Source: Dichomitus squalens LYAD-421 SS1 (taxonomy: Eukaryota > Basidiomycota > Agaricomycetes > Polyporales > Polyporaceae). From it: a DNA stretch of 64,000 nucleotides. Position numbers and translations under genes: made by a program. Below, in pieces: positions 10,539 to 20,764 of the stretch (position 1 is its first letter; each line of letters starts with the position of its first letter). Location: positions 1,301,477 to 1,365,476 of the forward strand of contig NW_006766888.1 of assembly GCF_000275845.1 (NCBI RefSeq), in the 5' to 3' direction. The notes under the pieces were generated by a model. It worked only from the letters and a program-made list of their open reading frames with translations. It was not told the DNA's origin and searched no databases.

Positions 10539-13500
10539 ATGCCCCCACCTCGCAGCGCCGCTCCCTCAGAGACCCCCACCCGATATACACGCACGTCGAC
10601 GCGTTCAACGGCGGCCGGTTCGTCGTCCACGGGGATCATCAAGCCGCGTTCGTACTCGACCGCATCCCTCGCCAGCAACGTCAGCGGGGTCACCACCATC
10701 GTACCCGACCGACGGAGTGTGAACGGCTCCCCCAAGGATGCCAGCGCGGCCCCCCGCTCGCCAAATGCGACTCCAGTCCCCCCGTCCCAGGCTGCCCAGC
10801 CCCCGAGTCTGGCGAGGAGACTGAGCTCGGCCGCTGCGAAGGCCCCACGCAGAATCTCGATGCCTACCCCTCCCACGTCGTTCCTCGACCCTAGTCTATC
10901 TACCTCTAGTGTGTCGTCGTCGCTGAGCAAGTCCACCACGACCCCGTCGCGTCAGAACAGCGTGCCGATGCCGCGCAAGGGCCCCTCCGCCCCCTCAGTC
11001 GCCGTCTCGCGTCGCAGCAGCGTGCGCTCGTCCGCCGTCTCCCTCTACACGTCCGAGTCGGACACGCAGGTGAACCCCAAGGTCCCTGCGACGCCCCGCA
11101 CGCGTGCCATGTCCACGCCGTTCGCGCAGCCGAACGGGAAGTCGCCCGCCAAGTCCCCGGTGCGGTCCCCTGGGCTTGCAGCGAGCAAGGGCTCTCTGTC
11201 CCCGTCCGAGGACACGAAGACCACGGCTACGCTGGTGACCCCGAAGAACACGCCCTCGAAGCCGTCGCCGAAGGTCACGCCGAGCAAGGCTGCGACGCCC
11301 GGCAAGGCGAGCACCCCCGGGAGGACCGTCAGGAACAGCCCGAGCGTCGCCGCTCGCAACCGGCAGTCGGTCGGGAGCATGGAGTCGCCCTCGATCATGC
11401 TCACGTCCGAAGACGAGCCGTTCTGGGAGGGGGACGGGGACGACATGACGCTGGAGATGATCACGGACGTGAACGACGGCGAGGTGGACGAGGACGTACG
11501 TGTTCCTACCTCTTCTCGCGCACCCTCCCCGTGTGCCCTCTCACTCACTCACGCGTCCGTCGCTAGATGCAAAATGCGCTCGACGGCGTCAACGGCCTGC
11601 ACATGCGCAAGCTCCTGCACTACAAGCGGCTGCTCGAGCGCGCGCAGGCGTCGTCGGCGGCGCAGCTGCACGCGCTGCAGGCCGAGGTGCGCATGTTGCG
11701 CGAACGCGAGCGGCAGCGGGAGGCGGGCGGCGCTGTGGTCGACCCGAGCGACGACAGCTACTGCGTGTGCGGGGGGAAGAAGCAGAAGGGGTACTGGAGC
11801 GGGTACCGGGGCAGCGAGGACGACGGGATCGGGGGCGAGGTCGACCTCGCGACGGTCCTGAGGGGAGACGGGAGCGGGGGGTTCAACGAGATCGAGGTGC
11901 GGAGGGTCGTGCGGGCGTTGAGCAGGGACGACCGTATGCGATTGTGAGTGCCTCGCTGTCCTTCTGGAGAGGAGATGCTCGTGCTCACAGCACGCTAGAA
12001 TCGCGATCATCTTGGACTCGTGTATGCCCGGGGACATCCGCCTGCAGATTCTTCTGCTGGAGAAGTACGCGAAGTCGACGTTCGACATCGTTGGGAACCT
12101 CGCGCCCGACCTTGCGCTCAAGGTGTTCAGGTACCTCACCGTCAGGGAGCTGCTCGCCGTCGAGCCCGTGTCCAAGAAGTGGCAGGAGGTGGTGCACCTG
12201 CCTGCGCTTTGGCGATATCATTGCCTGCGCATCACCGCCATGGATCCTATTCCCCTCAAGCCGCCTGCAAAGCCGGAAGGATGGTGCGTGCATGTTTGTT
12301 ACTCGTTGTCGTCTTCTCACTGCATTCGGTTCAGGGAGCCCCTGTATCGCTCGCTTCATCACCGCGAGTCCAACTTCCGCAATGGTCTCGCGCAGAGCGT
12401 CCGCTTCCTTAATGGCCACACCAACTACTGCACGACGTTGTTGCTGCGGGGCAAGCGTCTCATCAGCGGCTCTTACGACGAGACGATCCGGTTCTGGGAC
12501 ATCGAGACCGGCGAGATGAAGAAGTGCCTGCAGGTCAAGAAGCCTGTCAGTTGCGTCGACTTCCTTGCCGACGAGGGTACGTTATGCAGCATATCTGGTG
12601 ACTCTCTAAGCACATACTCATTAGGCGGTCTGCAGAGGTCTTCGTCGTCGGCTTCCACGACGTTGGGTACGTATCTCGCAACGTACCTCGCGTATACGCT
12701 GCTCATCGAGGCGCTCTAGACGCGTCCACCTCTTCTCTTCACTCACTTTCACCCCTCTCCAGCAGCTCGCCGGCCACCTCAACGGCATCCGCGCCGTCGC
12801 GCTCTCGTCGAAGAACCTCGTCTCCGCCGGGGCCGATAAGGCGCTCGTGTGCTGGGACTGGCGCGCGGGCACGAAGATCGTGCGGTTCGGCCAGCAGACG
12901 ACGGTCAATATTGGTGTGCAGATTATCGGTTCTGGTGGGTCCCGCGGGGAGGACGAGGGCGAAAGGGTCGTCAGCGTGACTATCGATGGGATCGTCCGTG
13001 TGTTTTCGATCAGTGAGTCGATTACATTCGATGCAGTGAGTGTACCGGGATTTCTGACGGCGTATGGTTTGTAGAGAGGAGAGAAATGGTCTCGCAGTTC
13101 AAGTTGAGCGAGCTGGGCGGTGGGGACCTTGTTCTCAACGCCAAGTTGGCGCAAGTCGGTCGTGCCCCGGACAACATGCTCCAGTACGTCACTTTCAACG
13201 TCAGACTTTGTATAGAAGCTGATGTCGAATTTCTAGATGGTTTGCCGCGAAGGGTACTCAAATGACGGTACGTGCAGAGCAACGTCGAACTATTTCAATG
13301 CCTGACGAGAGCTATAGTGTGCGACGAAGTCCGTCATCCTCCACCTTCAATGGACGGAGGAAGACGAGAGCCCCACCACGTCTGCGGCTCAAGACCCGAC
13401 GCGACCCACTACGCCCCTCACTCCAGGCGCGCTCAGCCCGGGGGCCGCTCCGCGCTTGCGTACTATATCCTCCCTTTCGCGCTCGACCTCCTCGATCTCT

Positions 13501-14315
13501 ACGCCTCAGCGGCGCGGCTCTCTGATGGGCGCAAAGAGTCCTCTCGGGACGCCTGCAAGCGCCAGCGCGAAGGGCCGCCTCTCGCTCAACATCTCCAACG
13601 GGCCCATGACGCCTGTGTCCATGATAGGCTCTCCTCGCACCGGCACACCTGTCTCTGCCTTCGGACAGTCGCCCTTCGCACTCCGTTTCGGGCGTGCGGC
13701 TGTTTTGACTGCCCCTCCGAAGCTAGTCGCCGTCGTGGAGACCCCCGACGTCGCGATCGGCGCAGTCGACCCCCGCAAGAGGCGCGTCGTCACCGCCACC
13801 CGGTTCAGTACTCGCGCAGGAGCGACACGTACGCTGTACATGTCTCAGCACCGCGACAAGGAGGAGGTTGCGAAGGAGGAAGAGGAGGACAGCGAGGAAA
13901 GTGACGGGCAGAAATCGGATGGTCCGCGCACGCCGTCGCCTGAGGTGGACTTCGACACGGATATCCTCCCTGTTACTGGCGCCTGGGGCGCGCTCGCGAA
14001 TGCCGGTGCCGCGTCTGCTATGGGTGTGAAGGGCGTGCTTGGGCAGCTGCCAAAGAAGTTCGAGGGGTTGGCGACTCCGGAGAAGAACCCCATGTCGATG
14101 CAGCTGAGCCATGAGGAGGTCGTTGTTGGATGTGCTGACGGGACGATCTAGTGCGTTCCCTCTCTTGCTCTCTCTATGTGAATGTGTTTCTGATCCCATC
14201 TCCTAGCGTGATGAGCTTCGTTGGCTACGATTACCAGAAGCAGAAGGAGCGGCAGCCGAGTGAGGAGTGGACCTCTCTCACCGAAGAGGAGCTACCCAAT
14301 GCAGGCGACTTTTAA
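10539..14315 (+). CDS. F-box/WD40 repeat protein, large, with disordered N-terminus
   Basis: Ten exons (10539-11495, 11567-11943, 11999-12283, 12335-12576, 12636-12666, 12720-13012, 13075-13183, 13237-13267, 13318-14150, 14207-14315) give 1,088 residues, and every junction keeps phase. Residues 1 to about 320 are Ser/Pro/Thr-rich and basic, with many SP/TP sites, so probably phosphorylated. A coiled coil follows (residues about 335-370). The F-box is near residue 475-510 ([24 protein letters not shown]). WD40 blades begin at [20 protein letters not shown] with the repeat end [11 protein letters not shown], then [11 protein letters not shown] and DKALVCWDW. The last exons carry a long disordered insert within the propeller before the final strand. 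It is expected to be a substrate receptor of an SCF ligase, in the broad Met30/Pof1/Cdc4 class; I cannot assign an orthologue. The 31-nt exon 5 (reading [11 protein letters not shown]) and the 31-nt exon 8 are supported by WD40 continuity. Confidence 0.82.
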
Positions 14316-15005
14316 CGATATGTTTGGTTCCTGGATCGCGACCTCTGGCCTCAGACCACAACCCTATTCTTTTTCGGATATTGCAGACTATCTTCGTCCA
14401 CTCATCTCTCCGACTTGACGACTTTCCCGTTCAGCTTTCGCTTCCAGGACCCGTCGCTTTGCCGAAACAGCACTTAACAATCGAAAACCATCATCACAGA
14501 AATCCGTCCGTATTGTATTCCAGTGTCGTCCCCCGTCAGCTCGTCAATCGTACACACGTTCGCTTTGATTATGTTCCATTGCAGTACCTTAGCATCTCCT
14601 AGTCCCTTCAAATTCTCCAGGTTGTTTAGATGTCATGGAACCGAGGCTACGTACCTTGGTCAGTATTAGTCTCTTTCACGGATGCGTGCACGTGTTGGTG
14701 TTGGTGAAGTGCACTTCTTCGATGGAGAATTAGTTGATCCACCATTGAGGACTTGTTTCGACGGCCGCATGCTCACTGACATCTGATGAGAAATCGACGG
14801 GCCGGGATTAGGCTTCCGCTATAAGCTGGAGGGGACTGTCGTCATCGAAGCATGCCACGACCTCCCACAAGCACGCTATGATTGACACCGTCTGACTGGT
14901 GCGCTCTCACATGGCAGGTCGCTGACTATAGACTGCCCTATTCCACTATGAATGTCTTCTCCCCCCTTCTCTTCCTGCTTAACTATCTGAATATCAAGGA
15001 TCGCG
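14316..15005. other. Intergenic region between F-box/WD40 gene and AKR pair
   Basis: This contains the 3' flank of the F-box/WD40 gene and the promoter of the first aldo-keto reductase. A pyrimidine-rich tract (CCCCCCTTCTCTTCC, about 14961-14975) precedes the start. No coding pattern or repeat recognised. Confidence 0.4.
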
Positions 15006-16284
15006 ATGCCTTGGGCCCGTATCCAGTTGAATGACGGTAAGTCGTGCGACCTGCCGGGAGATCAGATGCTAACAACGCATGGGTCAATGCAGGAACCAGC
15101 ATTCCCACTCTCGCATACGGTACGGGACGTCTGAAGAACGGGGATAGTGTTGTTGGCTGGGTCAAGCAGGCAATCACTGCAGGATTCGTCCACCTCGGTG
15201 AGCAACACCAGCGCAGACACGTGCACAGCAGTACGGACTCGGGGAAGTAATCCCGTTCAGACGTTGCGCAGGCTTACGCGAACGAAGAGGAGACTGGTAA
15301 GGCTATCAGCGAGAGCGGCGTGCCGCGGGAGAGCCTCTATATCACGACGAAGTTCTCGGGGAGAGACAACCTGACCATCCTGGAGGCTGCCCAGCAGAGC
15401 ATCAAGAAGGTAAGAGCACTGTTCAAGCGCCAAGCTCAGGCAGTTTGTGGAGACTGTTGCTCACTGGGACGTTTTTGATAAGCTGGGTGTCGATCATGTT
15501 GACTTGTATCTCATCCACCACCCTCGGTTTGCTACGCCAGATATTCCAACTGCCTGGGCACAGCTGGAGAAGCTCAAGGCAGATGGTCTGACTAAGTGCG
15601 TTCGCGGCCATCCCTCGTGCACCGCACTCCTGAACCGTAAGTCGATCAACTTACTTTCCACAGGAGCCTTGGCGTCAGCAACTTCAACGAGGAAGAGCTG
15701 CAAGCCATCTTAGACGTTGCGAAGGTCAAGCCAGTAGCCAATCAAGTGCGTCGTCACCACCCATTCTCTCAGTAATGGACCCGATACGCTCACAATGTGC
15801 TCTTACGAATCTCTAGATTATGGTGCACCCGTACAACCTGGCAGCTCAGCTCCCAGTAATCGAGTTCGGGAACAAGCATGGCATTGTGACCGAGGGTTAC
15901 AGCCCACTCCAGTCGCTTAGGAGCACCCCCGGTGGCCCCGTCGACAAACCAGTGAACGATATCGCCGCGAGGCTGAGCGCGACGCCAGAGCAAGTCCTGC
16001 TCGCGTGGGCCAAGTCCAAGAACATCGTCGTGATCACATCTAGCAGGGACCACGGGCGTGTGGTCTCCTTCCTCGGTGCTGGGGACCTCGGTCAGTGCTC
16101 GTGTCGCGTCGTGCATTTCATGCATTTCTTACATTATATGGTGTATGGTGACTTTGTAGAGCTCACTGCGGAGGACATTGCTGCGATCGACGAGGCGGGG
16201 AACAAGGGCGCACTCTGGTCTCGGGCATGTTCCAAGGCTGGAACGGTGCTGCCATGGGAAGAAGGAAAGTTATACGACGCGTGA
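15006..16284 (+). CDS. Aldo-keto reductase, tandem copy 1
   Basis: Seven exons (15006-15036, 15093-15197, 15261-15409, 15483-15595, 15664-15745, 15817-16090, 16160-16284) give 292 residues. AKRs reduce aldehydes and ketones with NADPH in the cytosol. The catalytic tetrad is visible: Asp and Tyr in HLDVAQAYANEE, Lys in YITTKFSG, His in YLIHHPR. The cofactor end is present as GVSNF and VVITSS. The C-terminus reads KLYDA then stop in this model. A further GT-AG intron of 47 nt (16219-16265) would instead lead into another frame ending at 16412 with a hydrophobic tail (RRVITAVGLAIRVVATTFL) resembling that of copy 2; which is used cannot be decided here. Substrate unknown. Its first six exons match copy 2 nucleotide for nucleotide in length (31, 105, 149, 113, 82, 274), so the pair arose by tandem duplication. 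Confidence 0.88.
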
Positions 16285-16698
16285 TCACCGCTGTCGGACT
16301 CGCTATTAGAGTGGTAGCTACGACATTTCTGAACAATATGGAAGAATGTTACGAGACTTGGATCAGTATGGCCGTGCTTATTGGCCAGTCGCTAGTACTA
16401 AGGCGACACTAGTAGTATCACTCTGAGATCCTTATTCAACTTGAATATGCTCGCAGCAGCGTTATCGAGGGAGTCTGTCAGGTGACCGTGTAAGTAGACG
16501 CGATAAGTAAGCGGCCGAGAGGGGAGTGCCTGGGGAGCATCGCACGGCAACTCGACATCGTTCATGCGCATGGCGTCCATGGCGCAATGCCCTTCTCCCA
16601 CCGCCATATATATCTTTTCCGTTTTCGCAAGCCGCTGCCCCGTGCACGTCTGCTCCTAGCTTCCCTGCGTCCGCGTTGACCCCGCACCACCACTTGCA
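16285..16698. other. Spacer between the two AKR genes
   Basis: About 410 bp holding the terminator of copy 1 and the promoter of copy 2. Positions 16285-16412 may be coding if the alternative last exon of copy 1 is used. A GCCATATATATC stretch (about 16602-16613) lies roughly 90 nt upstream of the copy 2 ATG and is a good TATA-box candidate. Confidence 0.5.
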
Positions 16699-18027
16699 AT
16701 GCCTTGGGACCTCATCAAGCTCAACGACGGTCAGTGCAGTACTCGCTTGCGCCGTGGGACGATTTAGTTGACGCATAGCTCCGTATCGGATGGACAGGAA
16801 CTAGCATTCCCAGTATTGCGTACGGGACGTGGACGCTGGGGAACGGCGACAGTACGACCGAATGGGTTGACCAAGCCATCTCTGTAGGCTTCAGCCACGT
16901 TGGTGTGTACCTGCACATAATCAGAGAGGGCCAAGTCTTGATTCGACTGCTTCTGTGTCCTCAGACACCGCCCAGGCATACGGGAATGAGCAAGAAGCAG
17001 GAAAGGCTATCCGTGAGAGCGGCCTCGCGCGCGAGGACATATACGTTACCACCAAGTTCTCCGGAAGAGACGGCCTCAGCATCGAGGACTCTATCCAAAA
17101 CAGCTTGAAGAACGTGCGCACACCATGCTTTGACTTATAGCGGTGCAGATCGTTGCTCACGCGACTGACTCTCCCATACTAGCTGGGAATCAAGTATGTG
17201 GACTTGTACCTGATACATCATCCCCGCCTCGCCACCCCGGATATCCCGACGGCATGGGCGAAGTTGGAGCAGCTCCAGAAGGACGGTCTCGCAAAGTAAG
17301 CTCTACCACTATCCGCCCCTTCTTTTGCTGTACCCTTGTTCACGCCCGCACGTCTGTAGGAGCATTGGCGTCAGCAACTTCGGTATACCTGAGCTCACAA
17401 TCCTCCTCAACTCTGCCAAGATCAAGCCCGTCGCGAACCAGGTGCGTCCCATCCCCCCGCTCTTCCGCCTTTCCCTCCCACGCCCGTTACTGACATCGAC
17501 CACCCGGACGTCACCCGCGGCAGATCCTCTTTCACCCTTACGTTCTCGACCGGCAGCTGCCCATCGTCGAGTTCGGCAACGCCCACGGCATCGTCAGCGA
17601 AGGCTACTCGACGCTCATCCCGCTCACGCACCAGCCGGGCGGGCCGGTCGACGCGCCGGTGAACGCGATCGCGAAGCGCCTCAACGCGAAGCCGGAGCAG
17701 GTTCTGCTCGCTTGGGCGAAGGCCAAGGGCGTCGTCGTCGTGACGTCGAGCACGAAGAAGGAGCGGCTGGAGGGATACTTGGCCGCTGGGGACCTCCGTG
17801 AGCGCTGAGTTTTTCTAGGGTGAAGTCGAAGGGAGGCTGACCGGTCACCGCTTCTGGGAACGCGCATAGCTCTCACCGTGGAGGACATAGAGAGCATTGA
17901 CGAGGCCGGGAAGAAGGGGGCGAAGGGGCTGGCCGTGCGCACGTTCGTGCGCCGCGCTGCGGTTGTCGCGCTTGCTGCTGCTGTCGGGTTCGGGGTCGCT
18001 TCGTTTCTGGGCATCGACATCTTGTGA
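16699..18027 (+). CDS. Aldo-keto reductase, tandem copy 2, with C-terminal membrane anchor
   Basis: Seven exons (16699-16729, 16798-16902, 16965-17113, 17183-17295, 17360-17441, 17524-17797, 17870-18027) give 303 residues. The tetrad is Asp/Tyr in HVDTAQAYGNEQ, Lys in YVTTKFSG and His in YLIHHPR; GVSNF and VVVTSS mark the NADPH side. What is odd is the end: after DEAGKKGAKG the chain runs through a basic stretch (VRTFVRR) into about 20 small hydrophobic residues (AAVVALAAAVGFGVASFLG) and stops with IDIL. That is the form of a tail-anchored membrane protein, inserted post-translationally in the ER, mitochondrial outer membrane or peroxisome with the enzyme facing the cytosol. AKRs are normally soluble. 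The substrate is unknown. It lies 415 bp after copy 1, same strand. Confidence 0.9.
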
Positions 18028-19065
18028 AGCCGATCACACCTTCCTGGAGACTCTGACATTCCCATTCGTCGAGTATTTCGCTTAGTGTAAGCTTGAATAT
18101 GTAGCAATGAAAATGTCAGATTATGGAGCCTGTCTCACGAGCCAGTCTATGCCTTGAACAGAATAACTCGATGGGAAGGATCAAATTGCATGCGACTTTA
18201 TGTCTTCACTGGAAGCACCAGTCTACCGAGGTAAAGTCATCAACCTTGACATCGTCGACAACCTCCAACGACTCTGTGTTTCAAGACTGTATGGCTGACT
18301 GAGTTTCCTTCGAGGTGCTCTATCTGAAGTACATTTCCCTAGCGCGATGCCTCGCATTGACTTATGATCTAGACCCCGATGAGCTCAGCGACAGGAAAAC
18401 TTGATATACTCATGTCGGTGGCCCGTTACAACCTGCTGACAAGAGGAGAGAGAGGCGCCAGTATGGTTCGAGAGTAGGTCCGAGTTGATCAGACTCGGGG
18501 TTGCCCAATCGACGGGACGACCCATAGAGACACATAATGGGGAGAGAGTGAAGAATGATGTGTGGTGCTGACTAGAAATCTTTTCAGAGGCCGACTGTCA
18601 ACAATATCACGACACGCTGTTCCAGCGGGGAATCAACGCCTTATGAGAGGGAAAAGGTTCGCTCGAGGGGCTCGATTAAACGCTGAGCAGAAAACGTACA
18701 TAACCTGGGTTTACATACGGGAATCTGGGGGCTAAGGAGTGTGAAATGTGCTCGTGATAGGACACAGGTCGGGATTCGGGGGAGGGGGGCTCTGTAGGAC
18801 CGACATACAGTAAAGACAGGCTACGGTGGGCGACAGAAACGAGTTAGGGGAAGGGGAGGGAGATAGTCGGGCAATAGCGTGGTGAGTTCGAATGAGGTAG
18901 CGAGCCCCCAGCATTACAGATGGGAACAGCAAGCAACGCTTTGCAGCACCCCTCCGGAGGCTGATCGTTCGCTAGGTGCATTTCTTTGCTACCTGGCGTT
19001 GAATCGACCGAAGAAGCCCACATCTCATTAGAGTACGACGTATGGTTCAGCAGCAAAAACTCACT

Positions 19066-19662
19066 TCAGGCCAGAGGGTTAACATAGGCTGCGATCCCCT
19101 CATAAGTGTATCCCAGGTAGTTAACGGCATTGTCCTTCTCGATCTCGCTGGTCGTGTAGAAGTGGTCGGGGGCCGCGTAGCTGTACATCCTATACAGCGG
19201 TACGGTACCGCACAACTGCGTCTCGTACACGTAAGCGGCGATGCCCTCCTCGTTGTACCCGCCGATCTGGACATCGCCGTCGCGCTCGCTGGCCGAGGTA
19301 GTGTAGAGGTGGTCCTCCCTGGAAGGGCTCCAGAGGCGGTAGAGCGGAACTGTGATCGGGGTCTGGTAGGGATGAACAAACGCCGCGATGCCCTCTGCAT
19401 AGTAGGACCCTTCGGTCACCGAATTGTACATCTCAGTGGCGTTGGTCGTGTAGAAGTGGTCCGTAGTGGAGGGGCTGTAGGCACGGAGGAGAGGAACGGT
19501 AGGAAAGTCGCAAGTGCTACGCTGTTTGTATGCATTAGGGTGATGGGACTGAATGGAGTGCACTGCTGCACGTACTTGGAGACGGGCCACCTCAGGCTCA
19601 GGAAGAGCGGTGACACTTAGCAAGACGGTGGAGATGAAGGCGGCGGCTAAAGTGAACTTCAT
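19066..19662 (-). CDS. Secreted DUF5648 repeat protein (copy 2)
   Basis: Exons 19662-19576 and 19521-19066, 180 residues. The first exon is 29 codons with the intron at the same point as in copy 1 (after the codons for ARLQ-type residues). The signal peptide is like copy 1. Three DUF5648 repeats follow: DHFYTTNATEMYNSV, then a diverged second repeat reading DHLYTTSASERDGDV, then DHFYTTSEIEKDNAV, ending EGIAAYVNPLA. The lone Cys pair (STCDFP and QLCGTV) is kept as in copy 1. The intron (19522-19575) also happens to be open in frame, so a read-through protein 18 residues longer is formally possible. Function unknown; secretion expected. Confidence 0.88.
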   Translation of the reverse strand: MKFTLAAAFISTVLLSVTALPEPEVARLQVRAAVHSIQSHHPNAYKQRSTCDFPTVPLLRAYSPSTTDHFYTTNATEMYNSVTEGSYYAEGIAAFVHPYQTPITVPLYRLWSPSREDHLYTTSASERDGDVQIGGYNEEGIAAYVYETQLCGTVPLYRMYSYAAPDHFYTTSEIEKDNAVNYLGYTYEGIAAYVNPLA

Positions 19663-19739
19663 GGTAACTGTTAAGAACGACTGAGAGGGATGAAGTGAGA
19701 GTATTGAGTATACTGGTCTGTCTCGGAAGCCAAAGGCGA

Positions 19740-19747
19740 GGCTTATA
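19740..19747 (-). promoter_or_regulatory. TATA box of DUF5648 copy 2
   Basis: On the minus strand the sequence reads CTATATAAGCC, about 80 nt before the ATG at 19662. The matching place in copy 3 (about 22452-22458) and in the partial copy after the gap reads CTATATGAGC, so the box is partly altered there. Confidence 0.6.
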
Positions 19748-20764
19748 TAGCTTCCTGGCAAGACCTGGGCAGATGCTACGCCAGGAGTTGCGGATGTGCC
19801 AAAGAGCTTCGGCCGGTATTTGTTTGTCCATTCCTCATCGACGCTACATCCGATGTCATCGCCACAGAAGCTAGTCTCTCTATCGTATGTTTGTCCTCAG
19901 CCGAGGCCATCGGCGAACTATTTGACCTACTTTCAATGTCAGGCTGTCGTCAGTCGTCATGCTATGAAGCTGAAAGAACCACTTGGAGCCATTATGTTTG
20001 GATGAGAGGAGAGCTTACATGAGGAGGACCGAAGTTGAATGTGGGACGATGGGACACTGTCGGTGGGTGCGTCGCTCTCGATTAACCACGCTCATTGCTG
20101 AATGAAAGTTGGAGCTGACTTTAAACACATAACAGGGATGACGTGGGGAACCTGCGAGGGTTGACACGTTGACATCTTCTGACGCTAGGGCTGTCATTTC
20201 AGTGTTCGTCGACCGGATGGCTTGGTAGAATGCGAGGCAGACTGATATGCCCGGTGGCGCAACGTGGAGTCAGCATTGATTGGGCAATTCCAACGTAGAC
20301 GAACGCACGCAGTTCGGAGCGTCCACAGATGAAGGAACTATACCATATCAATATCGGGTTGAAGGATCAAACCATTCAGCATCAAGATATTACAGTGGTA
20401 GAGGTAAACATGACACTCAAGGCAGAGCGGGACAGGGTAATAGACGACGGAAGCAGAGAATGGTAGAAGGGCAAGAGAAAACTATGTTCAGAGGCTGATA
20501 GACCGCAGGTAGGAGAGAACAAGGACGCGGTCTGCAGAGAGGTTGACAGGGCATAGGAACGTAGCCTAGACTACAACGACGGTTATAACCCGAAGGGCAA
20601 TCTCCGGACAGGCACGGTAGGCATGATCACGTGCCAGTGGAGGAGGAAAGGGAGGTTTTAAACCATCATGGCCCGACCCCCCTTCGGCTTATGACCGTCA
20701 TTGTAGGTTACTCGAGGAACAGAGTAATACACTGATTATGTCAGTTAATCGTGATAGCAAGTTC

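Larger units (their letters stand above)
18149..20560. repeat. Segmental duplication, unit 1 (contains a DUF5648 gene)
   Basis: This stretch is similar along most of its length to 20765-23154, offset by about 2.6 kb. Landmarks present in both: CTAGTCTACCGAGGTAAAGT-like start, the GGATCTAGACC-like middle, the ACACAGGTCGGGATTCGGG block (18769 and 21479), the DUF5648 gene on the minus strand, its TATA promoter, and a 3' block with GGACCGAAGTTG/GGACCGGAGTTG. Identity by eye is high but with many substitutions and indels, so this copy is older than the pair around the gap. Confidence 0.8.
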
